Positions 1 to 7,697 of a stretch of DNA of 21,448 nt are shown one piece after another; within the stretch, counting starts at the first letter, position 1, and every line of letters begins with the position of its first letter. Origin of the DNA: Limnoraphis robusta CS-951. Its GTDB lineage: Bacteria > Cyanobacteriota > Cyanobacteriia > Cyanobacteriales > Microcoleaceae. The notes below the pieces were generated by a model. The model was not told where the DNA came from and made no database searches. It worked only from the letters and a program-made list of their open reading frames with translations. The DNA is taken from NCBI RefSeq assembly GCF_000972705.2, contig NZ_LATL02000261.1, forward strand, positions 1 through 21,448, in the 5' to 3' direction. The position numbers and the translations under genes are program-made.

Positions 1-2
1 CC

Positions 3-152
3 ATTAATATTTTGATGAAAGCATTGCAAGGGTTAGCACAACTACCGAGGGGCACTCGGAAAGTAACGCCTGGGGATGAGATGATCCACTGCTTAGAGGG
101 AGAAATCCCAAAAAGTAAGGTTGCTCGTAGAGCCAGGAAACCCCGTCAGTGA
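3..152 (+). pseudogene. 3' end of a probable TnpB (IS200/IS605-type) gene, cut by the window edge
   Basis: An open frame enters from the left edge and stops with TGA at 150-152, giving 49 residues that begin INILMKALQGL and end in a basic tail (RRARKPRQ). The opening INIL resembles the segment that follows the last catalytic Asp of TnpB nucleases (pattern D-x-N-A-A-x-N-I-L), and a Pro/Gly/Arg stretch with a basic tail is common there. The call is supported by context: a hairpin and a TCAA tetranucleotide follow directly, as at the right end of IS200/IS605 elements. Only the extreme C-terminus is visible, so intactness cannot be judged, and a different transposase is possible. It is labelled partial rather than shown to be broken. 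Confidence 0.5.
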
Positions 153-162
153 TGATGGGAAT

Positions 163-203
163 CCGCCTCCATAATCTTTTGATTTGGAGGTGGAGGATGT
201 CAA
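163..203 (+). mobile_element. Probable right end of an IS200/IS605-family element (hairpin plus TCAA)
   Basis: CCGCCTCCA (163-171) pairs with TGGAGGTGG (185-193), with one G-T wobble, across a 13-nt loop. Seven bases further on is TCAA at 200-203. IS608-type elements have no terminal inverted repeats; they carry subterminal hairpins and are cleaved at a right-end TCAA, so this is a plausible right boundary. It would put the insertion point about 25 bp beyond the stop codon of the next gene. The left end lies outside the window, so the boundary is inferred. Confidence 0.5.
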
Positions 204-228
204 TGCTGTTAAGAGGTTCAGACTCGTC

Positions 229-651
229 CTAGCGAGACCCAACTTGACCCGCCATACTCTTAAACATATTCATGCTTGGACCCGGACGACGACGGGTGCA
301 GGTCGATTTAGGCATTAAATAGTCGGGGGCAAAGGTCATTCCCGCAGGTGTAGGTTCAATACCGTTATTGAAAGAAGGCAGTTCTTTCGGCTTCACGGAT
401 ATCGCCTCAATTGTCGCCTTAGCCTCCTCTTTAGCTTCTTGAGATGCAGGCTTTGCTTTCGCTTTAACAGTGGTCTTCTTGCTGCTCTTTTCTGCTTTTT
501 TGGGTTGTTCTTCTTTCGCTTGAACTTCTACGGGAGCAGGTTGAGATTGTTGAGGAGCGGATGGGGTTTGAGCTGAGTCAGTTCCTTTTCCTTCCTCAAG
601 CTCTAAAAAATAATCAGACTTCTTACCAAAGCCAAAAACTTTTCCTATCAT
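229..651 (-). CDS. Cyanobacterial hypothetical protein with low-complexity middle and conserved-looking C-terminus
   Basis: 140 residues. The N-terminus is short and Gly/Lys/Phe rich (GKVFGFGKKSDYF). A low-complexity middle of Ala, Lys, Glu, Pro and Gln (about residues 25-85) is probably disordered. The compact tail (about 100-138) has the pattern FAPDYLMP, then RRRPGPSMNMF and MAGQV. I recall similar tails in small cyanobacterial proteins of unknown function, so this end is probably the functional part. There is no signal peptide, membrane segment or catalytic motif. A Shine-Dalgarno-like AGAGGAAA lies just before the ATG. The gene is transcribed divergently from the hydrolase at 922. Function unknown; the reading frame itself is convincing because of the RBS and the conserved-type tail. 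Confidence 0.75.
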   Translation of the reverse strand: MIGKVFGFGKKSDYFLELEEGKGTDSAQTPSAPQQSQPAPVEVQAKEEQPKKAEKSSKKTTVKAKAKPASQEAKEEAKATIEAISVKPKELPSFNNGIEPTPAGMTFAPDYLMPKSTCTRRRPGPSMNMFKSMAGQVGSR

Positions 652-746
652 TTTATTTCCTCTATTTTTTAAGAAATATTATGCTGCTAGATTAGAGGAA
701 AACCGCAAGAACTGTCTACATTTATTAACATAAATTTACATTTAAC

Positions 747-760
747 GTAAAAAATAATAC
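747..760. promoter_or_regulatory. Possible NtcA-type box (GTA-N8-TAC)
   Basis: An exact GTA-N8-TAC palindrome lies in the 270-bp AT-rich divergent region between the hypothetical gene (ends 651) and the hydrolase (starts 922). NtcA, the cyanobacterial nitrogen regulator, binds this consensus. No TAN3T box sits at the usual 22-23 bp spacing in either direction, and the motif is short enough to occur by chance several times in 21 kb, so the call is weak. Confidence 0.25.
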
Positions 761-921
761 AATCTTCGAGAAGATAAGTAAAAATACTGAGTGAATTGTT
801 GCAATTCTTGATGTGATTTTCAGAATTTGGTGATCCGTCACTTGATTAACTGTACTATTCCCTCTCGAACACCTGTTAACAGTAGTTTATCTTGTGAAAA
901 AAGTTCATTTGTTGCCTTCCC

Positions 922-1566
922 ATGAACAGTACCAGTAACCGCAATCCCGTTATCCTGATTCACGGTATATTTGACACTACGGCGATCTTTCGGAAAATGT
1001 CAGCCTATCTCACCCAACAAGGATGGGAGGTTCACAGCTTTAACCTTACCCCGAATTATGGGTTTTTAGGGCTAGACCGACTCGCCGCACAAATTACGGA
1101 CTATGTAGACCGAACCTTTTCACCGGATCAGCCTGTAGACTTAGTAGGTTTTAGTATGGGAGGTTTAGTCAGTCGCTACTACGTCCAACGCTTAGGGGGT
1201 ATCAAGCGGGTACAACGCCTGATTACCATTTCTTCTCCCCATAATGGCACTTTAACCGCATACTTTTATGTAACTCCCGGTACTTTACAAATGCGCCCTA
1301 AGTGTCAATTTGTAGAAGATTTAAACCAAGATATCGCCATCCTGGATCAGATTAACTTTACTTCGATTTGGACTCCCTTAGATGCGATGATTGTACCTGC
1401 GAGTAGCTCTCATTTGCCTGCGGGTCAAGAGGTTATACTCAATGTATTGTTTCATGCTTGGATGGTACAAGATCCTCAATGTCTTCGTATTGTTGCTGAA
1501 GCTTTATCTGCTCCCCTGAAAACATCTTCACCAATAACAGTCACTCAATACCAGTCACCAATGTAG
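922..1566 (+). CDS. Alpha/beta hydrolase, lipase class 2 (EstA/LipA)-like
   Basis: 214 residues, close to the length of small bacterial lipases of the Bacillus LipA/EstA type. The fold opens with PVILIHG (oxyanion-hole HG at 14-15). The nucleophile elbow is GFSMGG, with Ser78. Asp154 in the TPLDAMIVP stretch and His178 in LFHAW are in the right order to complete the triad. SSPHNGT (104-110) after the elbow is typical of triacylglycerol lipases and acyltransferase-like hydrolases. There is no signal peptide, so it probably acts in the cytoplasm on an ester or lipid that the sequence does not identify. An in-frame TGA at 895-897 limits the start to this ATG, and there is no clear Shine-Dalgarno, which is common in cyanobacteria. 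A dispersed GC-rich repeat begins at the stop codon. Confidence 0.85.
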   Translation: MNSTSNRNPVILIHGIFDTTAIFRKMSAYLTQQGWEVHSFNLTPNYGFLGLDRLAAQITDYVDRTFSPDQPVDLVGFSMGGLVSRYYVQRLGGIKRVQRLITISSPHNGTLTAYFYVTPGTLQMRPKCQFVEDLNQDIAILDQINFTSIWTPLDAMIVPASSSHLPAGQEVILNVLFHAWMVQDPQCLRIVAEALSAPLKTSSPITVTQYQSPM

Positions 1567-1621
1567 GGGCGGGTTCTGTGCAAATCTATGTCACTCACAA
1601 ATAACCTAGATAAACCCGCCC
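1564..1621. repeat. Dispersed GTAGGGGCGGGTT repeat with inverted partner; possible terminator
   Basis: GGGCGGGTT (1567-1575) overlaps the hydrolase stop and is matched by AACCCGCCC (1613-1621) across 37 bases. The motif TGTAGGGGCGGGTTC recurs at the right edge of the window (twice in tandem) and as a variant on the minus strand at 19567-19582, so it is an interspersed repeat. At this site the pair could fold and help end transcription of the hydrolase gene, but no T-tract follows. Confidence 0.6.
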
Positions 1622-1694
1622 TTTCAGTCACCCGTCAAAAAAACTGTAAACTGAAAAGGCTGATAACTAATTAAAGTTTAACTGCAAATTTAAG

Positions 1695-2513
1695 ATGCAA
1701 AATTTTAACCTAAACGGGAATGATTTATTGTTCGCAGCGAATCCTTGGGTGATCGCGATCGCCTTAAATACAATTTTACTCAGTCTAGTTGCGATCGCCC
1801 CGAAAAAATTATTGACAGGAGCGGGAATTATTCATGCGTGGATATTAGGGGTATTAATTTGGGGTTGTTTAGGTTGGCAAGGCTATCTCGTCGTCGGATT
1901 TTACTTTATTGTCGGTTCGGGAGTAACTCGCATCGGGATGGCCGAAAAAGAAGCCGCCGGAATTGCCGAAAAACGGAGTGGCGCCCGTGGGCCTGAAAAT
2001 GTTTGGGGTTCAGCTTTAACTGCGGCGTTGTGTGCGATCGCAATTGTGATCATTCGGCTTTTGTCTTTAGAAGCTAGCACAATGGATCAGTTTGTTTCTT
2101 TGTTGCTCTTGGGTTATGTAGCCAGTTTTAGCACCAAGCTTTCCGATACCTGTGCCAGTGAAGTGGGAAAAGCCTATGGTCAGCGAACATTTTTGATTAC
2201 GACTTTACAGCCTGTTGCCAAAGGGACGGAAGGAGCGGTTAGTTTAGAGGGGACGGTTGCAGGTATTGTTGCTTCGGTTGTTATTGCTTTAGTGGGTTGG
2301 GGAGCGGGTTTAATTGACGCGATGGGTGTTGTTTGGTGTGTAATCGCAGCTTTGATCGCAACGAATCTTGAAAGCGTGATTGGGGCAACTTTACAAGCTC
2401 AGATCAAATGGTTAACCAATGAGGTGGTAAACTTTATTAATACATTAATCGGAGCCATTGTGGCAATAGCACTTGCTCTGATTTGGAATTATAGCCAAGC
2501 TTTGCCGACTTAG
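1695..2513 (+). CDS. DUF92/TIGR00297 integral membrane protein, probable phytyl-phosphate kinase (VTE6-like)
   Basis: 272 residues with several hydrophobic spans: about 15-35, 45-77, 104-122, 133-146, 184-206, 210-224 and 250-266. The family signature is the cytoplasmic loop TKLSDTCASEVGKAYG, followed by TLQPVAKGTEGAVSLEGTVAG (about 147-190). This is the most conserved part of DUF92 proteins. Plant VTE6 and its cyanobacterial homologue belong to this family and convert phytyl phosphate to phytyl diphosphate, which recycles phytol from chlorophyll into tocopherol and phylloquinone synthesis. The biochemical assignment rests on family membership; the sequence shows only the family. The protein would sit in the thylakoid or plasma membrane. 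The next gene is 88 bp downstream on the same strand. Confidence 0.85.
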   Translation: MQNFNLNGNDLLFAANPWVIAIALNTILLSLVAIAPKKLLTGAGIIHAWILGVLIWGCLGWQGYLVVGFYFIVGSGVTRIGMAEKEAAGIAEKRSGARGPENVWGSALTAALCAIAIVIIRLLSLEASTMDQFVSLLLLGYVASFSTKLSDTCASEVGKAYGQRTFLITTLQPVAKGTEGAVSLEGTVAGIVASVVIALVGWGAGLIDAMGVVWCVIAALIATNLESVIGATLQAQIKWLTNEVVNFINTLIGAIVAIALALIWNYSQALPT

Positions 2514-2601
2514 AACCTTTGTTGAGACGGAGAACTTCGGGTTAGGATAGACTAGCTCGCTTATTTCGTGCAGTTGTTTTTTGTTGAAGAAGTGATTTAT
2601 T

Positions 2602-3363
2602 ATGGCTCAACCTTTTTTAGTGGTTAATGATGAACCCATTACATTGGGACAGTCTTTAAGGTATTTGCAATCCTCGGGTAAGTTGCAATCTTTTATCGGG
2701 GAAATGCTGCGCCAGTATATTCTTGACAAGGAGTTAGCGTCCCTAGAAAATCAAAATATTAATTCATCGGCGGTTGAACAAGCGGTGATTAATTTCCGAT
2801 TGGAACGCAATCTCAGTGATCCCCAAGCGTTTCAGCAGTGGCTCGATAGCAATCAAATGAGTTATGACTCCTTTCATCAACAAGTTGAAATGGGATTTAA
2901 ACGAGAAACTCTGAAGCTATCTATTGTTCAATCTCAATTAGAAGCATTTTTTGAAGAACGCAAGCCTTTTTTAGATACGGTGATTCTCTCACGAATTGTC
3001 GTTGCGGATTACGAACTTGCAGAAACGTTACACCGTCGCATTCTGGAAGAAGAAGCTCGTTTTGAGCAACTGGCGCGGGAATATTCACTGACACCGGAAC
3101 GCAGTGTTAATGGGATGATGGGAGCGGTTAGTTTAGCGACTTTACCCGACAGTCTCAAAGCTGTAATCCCTGGCACTGCACCGGGACAAGTTGTTGGCCC
3201 TGTGGAGATTGAAGGACGCTGGTGTTTGTTTCGAGTTGAGCAATTAATTGAAGCTTCTTTTGATGATCCAAAATTGAAACAAAGACTGCAAAACGAGTTG
3301 TTTGAAAAGTGGATTAATGAGAAGCTGAAAACTTTGACGGTTAAGCTGCAAATTAACGATTAA
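2602..3363 (+). CDS. Parvulin-type peptidyl-prolyl cis-trans isomerase (PpiC/SurA-like)
   Basis: 253 residues. The N-terminal helical part (1-120) resembles the SurA-type chaperone region, with FIGEMLRQYILDKEL near 31-45. A rotamase domain spans about 127-215: LSRIVVADYELA, then the helix RFEQLAREYS, then GMMGAVSLATLPDSL and PGQVVGPVEIEGRWCLFRVE. The order helix, GGxxG-like turn, Pro/Gly loop and final strand is the parvulin fold. No signal peptide is visible, so unlike SurA it is expected in the cytoplasm or at the inner face of the membrane. Related cyanobacterial proteins are often encoded near peptidase-containing ABC exporters; none is present here. The client is unknown. The gene converges on hetR, and a strong hairpin lies between them. 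Confidence 0.85.
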   Translation: MAQPFLVVNDEPITLGQSLRYLQSSGKLQSFIGEMLRQYILDKELASLENQNINSSAVEQAVINFRLERNLSDPQAFQQWLDSNQMSYDSFHQQVEMGFKRETLKLSIVQSQLEAFFEERKPFLDTVILSRIVVADYELAETLHRRILEEEARFEQLAREYSLTPERSVNGMMGAVSLATLPDSLKAVIPGTAPGQVVGPVEIEGRWCLFRVEQLIEASFDDPKLKQRLQNELFEKWINEKLKTLTVKLQIND

Positions 3364-3377
3364 ACATAAAGGTGAGT

Positions 3378-3429
3378 GCTAATTGCTAATTGCTAACGGT
3401 CAATCGGAAATTAGCGATTAGCGATTAGC
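3378..3429. terminator. Bidirectional hairpin built from heptamer repeats between ppiC-like gene and hetR
   Basis: Three near-copies of the heptamer GCTAATT form the left arm (3378-3396). Three copies of GCGATTA-type units form the right arm (3411-3429). The arms pair over 19 positions with only two G-T wobbles, around a 14-nt loop. The site lies between two convergent stop codons (3363 and 3444), which is the expected place for a shared terminator. The heptamer build recalls the short tandemly repeated repeats described in cyanobacteria. T-tracts are weak on both sides. Confidence 0.6.
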
Positions 3430-3443
3430 ATAAAAATTACAAT

Positions 3444-4715
<1,272 letters not shown>

Positions 4716-4730
4716 TTACAGAATCTCGAC

Positions 4731-4786
4731 AAAATACAAGACTGCTAACATCCAAACAGAAAAGGGGATTGGATGAATAGCAGTCT
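4731..4786 (-). terminator. Strong hairpin downstream of patX, probable rho-independent terminator
   Basis: AGACTGCTA (4739-4747) pairs with TAGCAGTCT (4778-4786), and CATCCAA (4749-4755) pairs with TTGGATG (4769-4775). This gives a 16-bp stem with a 1x2 internal loop and a 13-nt terminal loop. Read on the minus strand, in the direction of patX, the stem is followed by a T-rich run (TTGTATTTTG). It begins about 108 bp past the patX stop. If it acts as a terminator, patX and hetR are separate transcripts. Confidence 0.55.
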
Positions 4787-4894
4787 GATGAGTTACCTGA
4801 AGTTTATGATTGCTCAAGACGACATCCTGTGATGTTTTGAGTGAAGTTGTGAAAACAAGACTTGAGATGTCAAGATATAATCTCAATCCAAAGT

Positions 4895-5161
4895 TCACCT
4901 GTCCTGAGCATCTTTACGGCCACTACCGCGACGCAGAAAGATAGAATTGTCTTCGGAGTTGGTGATTAGACTGTCTGCAAAACGCGGTCCATTCCCTTGA
5001 TCGGGTCGAGAAGGTGGGTTATTCATCACGTTTGCTGACATCATATATTTGTGGTTTGCTAATTCTAATAAGTCCATTGATTGAGGATTTGTGGCTTGAG
5101 CTTGACCAGCGATACCAACGAATAAAAGGCTAGTTAGGGTTAAAACTGTTGTGACTTTCAT
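4895..5161 (-). CDS. patX: PatX-type secreted precursor with C-terminal RGSGR HetR-inhibitor motif
   Basis: 88 residues. The N-terminus is a Sec signal peptide: a Lys near the start, a hydrophobic core (VLTLTSLLFVGIAG) and an Ala-x-Ala-type cleavage site near AQA-T (21-24). The mature part is Asn/Pro/Asp rich and has no fold I recognise. RGSGR occupies residues 78-82 (codons at 4916-4930), preceded by Leu-Arg and followed by only KDAQDR. RGSGR is the pentapeptide by which PatS and PatX inhibit HetR. A signal peptide, RGSGR near the C-terminus and a position just upstream of hetR match PatX as described in filamentous cyanobacteria. It should be exported and processed, with a short peptide re-entering neighbouring cells. 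The RBS is weak. Confidence 0.9.
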   Translation of the reverse strand: MKVTTVLTLTSLLFVGIAGQAQATNPQSMDLLELANHKYMMSANVMNNPPSRPDQGNGPRFADSLITNSEDNSIFLRRGSGRKDAQDR

Positions 5162-5546
5162 TGGGATTAGCTCGTAATTAATCTATCCATTTCCTGATAC
5201 GAACCTAAGCTGACTAGATCAGGATAAGATTGAAATTTTTTTAAATAAAATTTTCTGACGTTACAATAGAAGTGGGTCTTTCAGTATTTTTACGGAAACG
5301 CAACCTAAAACTCAGGCAATTTTCAGAAATTGACACAGACTTAAAGCCGTAATCTCTAAAAACACATCACAGTCTAGTCTGAGTCAGATTTTGATCTGTC
5401 ACACTCAGGCTTGCTTTTGTTTAGAGAGTGCGGGATGTTGAAACTGACAACGATCACCGAACAATCATCATTACTCGAAACCAATTGAGAATTATTCTAT
5501 TGTTATTGAGGGTCTAAACGTAGAGGATGACCCGAAAATATAGACC
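5162..5546. promoter_or_regulatory. patX upstream region with partial HetR-site matches
   Basis: 385 bp separate patX from the end of the FAD oxidoreductase gene; I see no supported ORF. Two stretches resemble half of the HetR operator known upstream of hetP (core GAGGGGTCTAACCCCTC): GGGTCT at 5274-5279, about 113 bp upstream of the patX start, and GAGGGTCTAAAC at 5508-5519. Neither completes the palindrome, so regulation of patX by HetR is only suggested. A strong hairpin sits in the middle of the region and is listed separately. Confidence 0.3.
5379..5408 (+). terminator. Terminator-like hairpin upstream of patX
   Basis: CTGAGT (5379-5384) pairs with ACTCAG (5403-5408), and CAGAT (5385-5389) pairs with ATCTG (5394-5398), with a TTTG loop and a 4-nt bulge. 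On the plus strand a T-rich run (GCTTGCTTTTGTTT) follows directly, as in an intrinsic terminator. On the minus strand a TTTTT run occurs only about 17 bases away. It may end the oxidoreductase transcript (minus) or an unseen short plus-strand RNA. Confidence 0.4.
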
Positions 5547-7553
5547 TTAAATTAAATCAGAAATGCTAGATTGGGATTTCTTCAATTCTTCACCCTCAAC
5601 CTGTAATTTAATCCTCAAAACTTCACTCAAGTTCTGAGCGGTTGGAATGATCCATTGAGACTGATCAATGGCTGATACCATTAACCAGTGACCGGCTTGA
5701 TTGAGTCGTCCTTTGAGGGAAATTTGAGAACCGTCTAAATACTGTTTTAACTGCTGATCAATCTCTGGATAGAGCGTTACTAACGTCCAGGTTTGATGTT
5801 CAAGTTCAGGGGGAAAAGTCAAGGTCAAGGTATAATCTTGTTCTTGACGATGATGCAAAATACCCGAAAAATGATTCTCCAATTCTTGGGTTTCAGCCTT
5901 CAATAAATTGGGATTAACTTCGGGATAAAAATTGACCTGATTTGACGCTTTGATTGTTGGGTTTGTTGGATCAAAATCTGAGATCGGCAAATTTGATAAT
6001 GTTGAAACAGAATCTAAATGACAATACCCACTCGCTGGATAGGCTTCGGGATGTTGGAGATAATAACACTGCTGATCTAACCAATTGGGATGATTCGGCG
6101 GTAAATTAAATAGGGGAATGATTGCCGCAGGTGCAACCGGATCATGCAATAATTCTTGTTGTAACTGACGTGAAGGTAATTCTCTCGGCTGACAATGGTA
6201 TTCTACACACAAAGCTGCCGCCATTCCAGCCGCTTGTCCAATTCCTAACACGACAGGTTGCAAACGAGTCGCACCATTGGCAATATGAGACACAGAGATA
6301 TTTTTTTCACAAACCAATAAACCGTCTGTTTCCTGGGGAATTAACGCCCGATAGGGAATCGTAAACGGTGTACCTGTCCAACGTCCGCCCCATCGTAAAT
6401 ACTTCTGTTTGACAGGCAATATTCCCTGAGTGTAATGATGATCATTGGGATAATTTCCAATGGCGATCGCATCACATTCACCTGTTGTATAATTGATAGG
6501 GAGAGTCGCAACATTTCCTCCCGGCATCGGCAAAATATCCTGTTCGCGAATTGTTGTCAGTCCTTGCAAGCGTCGGCTTTCTCGATAATATAAATGTAGG
6601 GCGAAGGATGTGTCTAGAAGATTAATAGGATTAGTCGGTTGCTGAGGCGGAAAAGTTCCCACTGCTAAACCATAACGGCGTCCGAGTTCCATCTGAATAA
6701 AGCGGACAAAACTCTGAGTATGCCATCGGCTTTCTTGAAAAAATTGTTGCTGTTGGGCGGGAGATTGAATTAACCGATCTAAATTTTCTCCGTAGTCATT
6801 TCCCCGACAAGGCCAATTAATCATCATCAACCCGCCCGGAAGCCGACCATAATTGAGGAATTGTTCAGGCGTGTAACCCTCCCAAGCCCCAACAAATTGA
6901 TTAGGATTATCGACTTGAGGGGCGGGAATTTCTGGAGAAACGGCATTTTCCCCAAAATCTTGCAGAATTGCCACCCAAGTCGGGGCTTGTACGGGAGAAG
7001 ATTTTGTTAGAGAATTAGCAACAATAGGCGCACTCGGTTCTTCCCATTCGGTTTGCAACTCCCAACCCCAACGATAGGGAACTGACCCTAGAGCCAATAA
7101 ATCCCCGAGTTCGGTAGCATCTACAGTAATTTCAGCATAAACAGTAAACTCGGAGAACCGCACTCCTGTAATTTTATGGTTGTGTTTGAGGACTTCTAGG
7201 GGTTTGTAGCCGGAAATCCACTGTAACTTGGGTTCTTGGAGTACCCAGTCGGCAAAGATGTCCGCTCCCACACGGGGATCAAAGGTAAAAAAACTCACCC
7301 AACCCCAATCTAATCCTTCGGGGTGTCGGCGTTGTAATTCTTGTAAAAAAGCGCCCCACAACCCGGTTTGAAAAGCGATTAATTCGTTGCCATCCGGTGC
7401 GGATACGCCTGCTGAGGTCAGCATTCCTCCCAACTCGGTGAATTCACTGACTAAAATAGTATTGGCGCCTCGACGGGCAGCTTGCAGCGCAGCAGCAACA
7501 CCGCCTGTTCCCCCACCAACGACTAAGACATCAGCATTGAGTTGGTCGATCAT
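5547..7553 (-). CDS. FAD-dependent oxidoreductase (FAD_oxidored / pfam12831-like)
   Basis: 668 residues. The N-terminal Rossmann fold has VLVVGGGTGGVAAALQAARRG (GGGTGG at 13-18), and an acidic residue follows at the second strand end (LVSEFTELGGM). The inner motif VDATELGDLLAL (about 145) and the late motif IPYRALIPQ, LLVCEKNISVSHIANGATR, GIGQAAGMAAA (about 405-460) are typical of this flavoprotein family. The enzyme would be soluble and cytoplasmic; its substrate cannot be read from the sequence. Family members are often annotated as xanthan lyase-related only by distant similarity. Beyond about residue 470 lie roughly 200 residues that I cannot assign. The gene is divergent from the polysaccharide-export gene at 7698, with which it may share a promoter region; a functional link is not shown. 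Confidence 0.8.
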   Translation of the reverse strand: MIDQLNADVLVVGGGTGGVAAALQAARRGANTILVSEFTELGGMLTSAGVSAPDGNELIAFQTGLWGAFLQELQRRHPEGLDWGWVSFFTFDPRVGADIFADWVLQEPKLQWISGYKPLEVLKHNHKITGVRFSEFTVYAEITVDATELGDLLALGSVPYRWGWELQTEWEEPSAPIVANSLTKSSPVQAPTWVAILQDFGENAVSPEIPAPQVDNPNQFVGAWEGYTPEQFLNYGRLPGGLMMINWPCRGNDYGENLDRLIQSPAQQQQFFQESRWHTQSFVRFIQMELGRRYGLAVGTFPPQQPTNPINLLDTSFALHLYYRESRRLQGLTTIREQDILPMPGGNVATLPINYTTGECDAIAIGNYPNDHHYTQGILPVKQKYLRWGGRWTGTPFTIPYRALIPQETDGLLVCEKNISVSHIANGATRLQPVVLGIGQAAGMAAALCVEYHCQPRELPSRQLQQELLHDPVAPAAIIPLFNLPPNHPNWLDQQCYYLQHPEAYPASGYCHLDSVSTLSNLPISDFDPTNPTIKASNQVNFYPEVNPNLLKAETQELENHFSGILHHRQEQDYTLTLTFPPELEHQTWTLVTLYPEIDQQLKQYLDGSQISLKGRLNQAGHWLMVSAIDQSQWIIPTAQNLSEVLRIKLQVEGEELKKSQSSISDLI

Positions 7554-7604
7554 GGTTGTTTCTGGGGTTGGGGCGACGACAACAAATTAGCTTACCATTA
7601 TTAG

Positions 7605-7629
7605 CCGATTGTGGCTTTTTGGCAATCGG
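7605..7629. promoter_or_regulatory. Inverted repeat in the divergent region upstream of the OPX gene
   Basis: CCGATTG (7605-7611) and CAATCGG (7623-7629) form a perfect 7-bp inverted repeat around an 11-nt T-rich loop. The site lies between the FAD oxidoreductase and the export gene. It could be an operator or a leader hairpin; no regulator is identifiable. Confidence 0.35.
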
Positions 7630-7697
7630 TTTGAGAGAGCTTATATTGGAACTCGGGGTGGCAATGTTTTGAGGTGAGCAGTCGAAAATTAATCGAG

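Noticed and set aside
4716..4898. 60-residue minus-strand ORF overlapping the patX stop by a GTG start
   Set aside because: It runs straight through the strong hairpin at 4739-4786, starts with GTG, has no recognisable motif and is best explained as a chance frame. The overlap with patX is only suggestive.
7674..7697. GTG start for the OPX gene
   Set aside because: It adds eight residues ahead of a clean signal peptide; the ATG at 7698 fits a normal secretion signal better.
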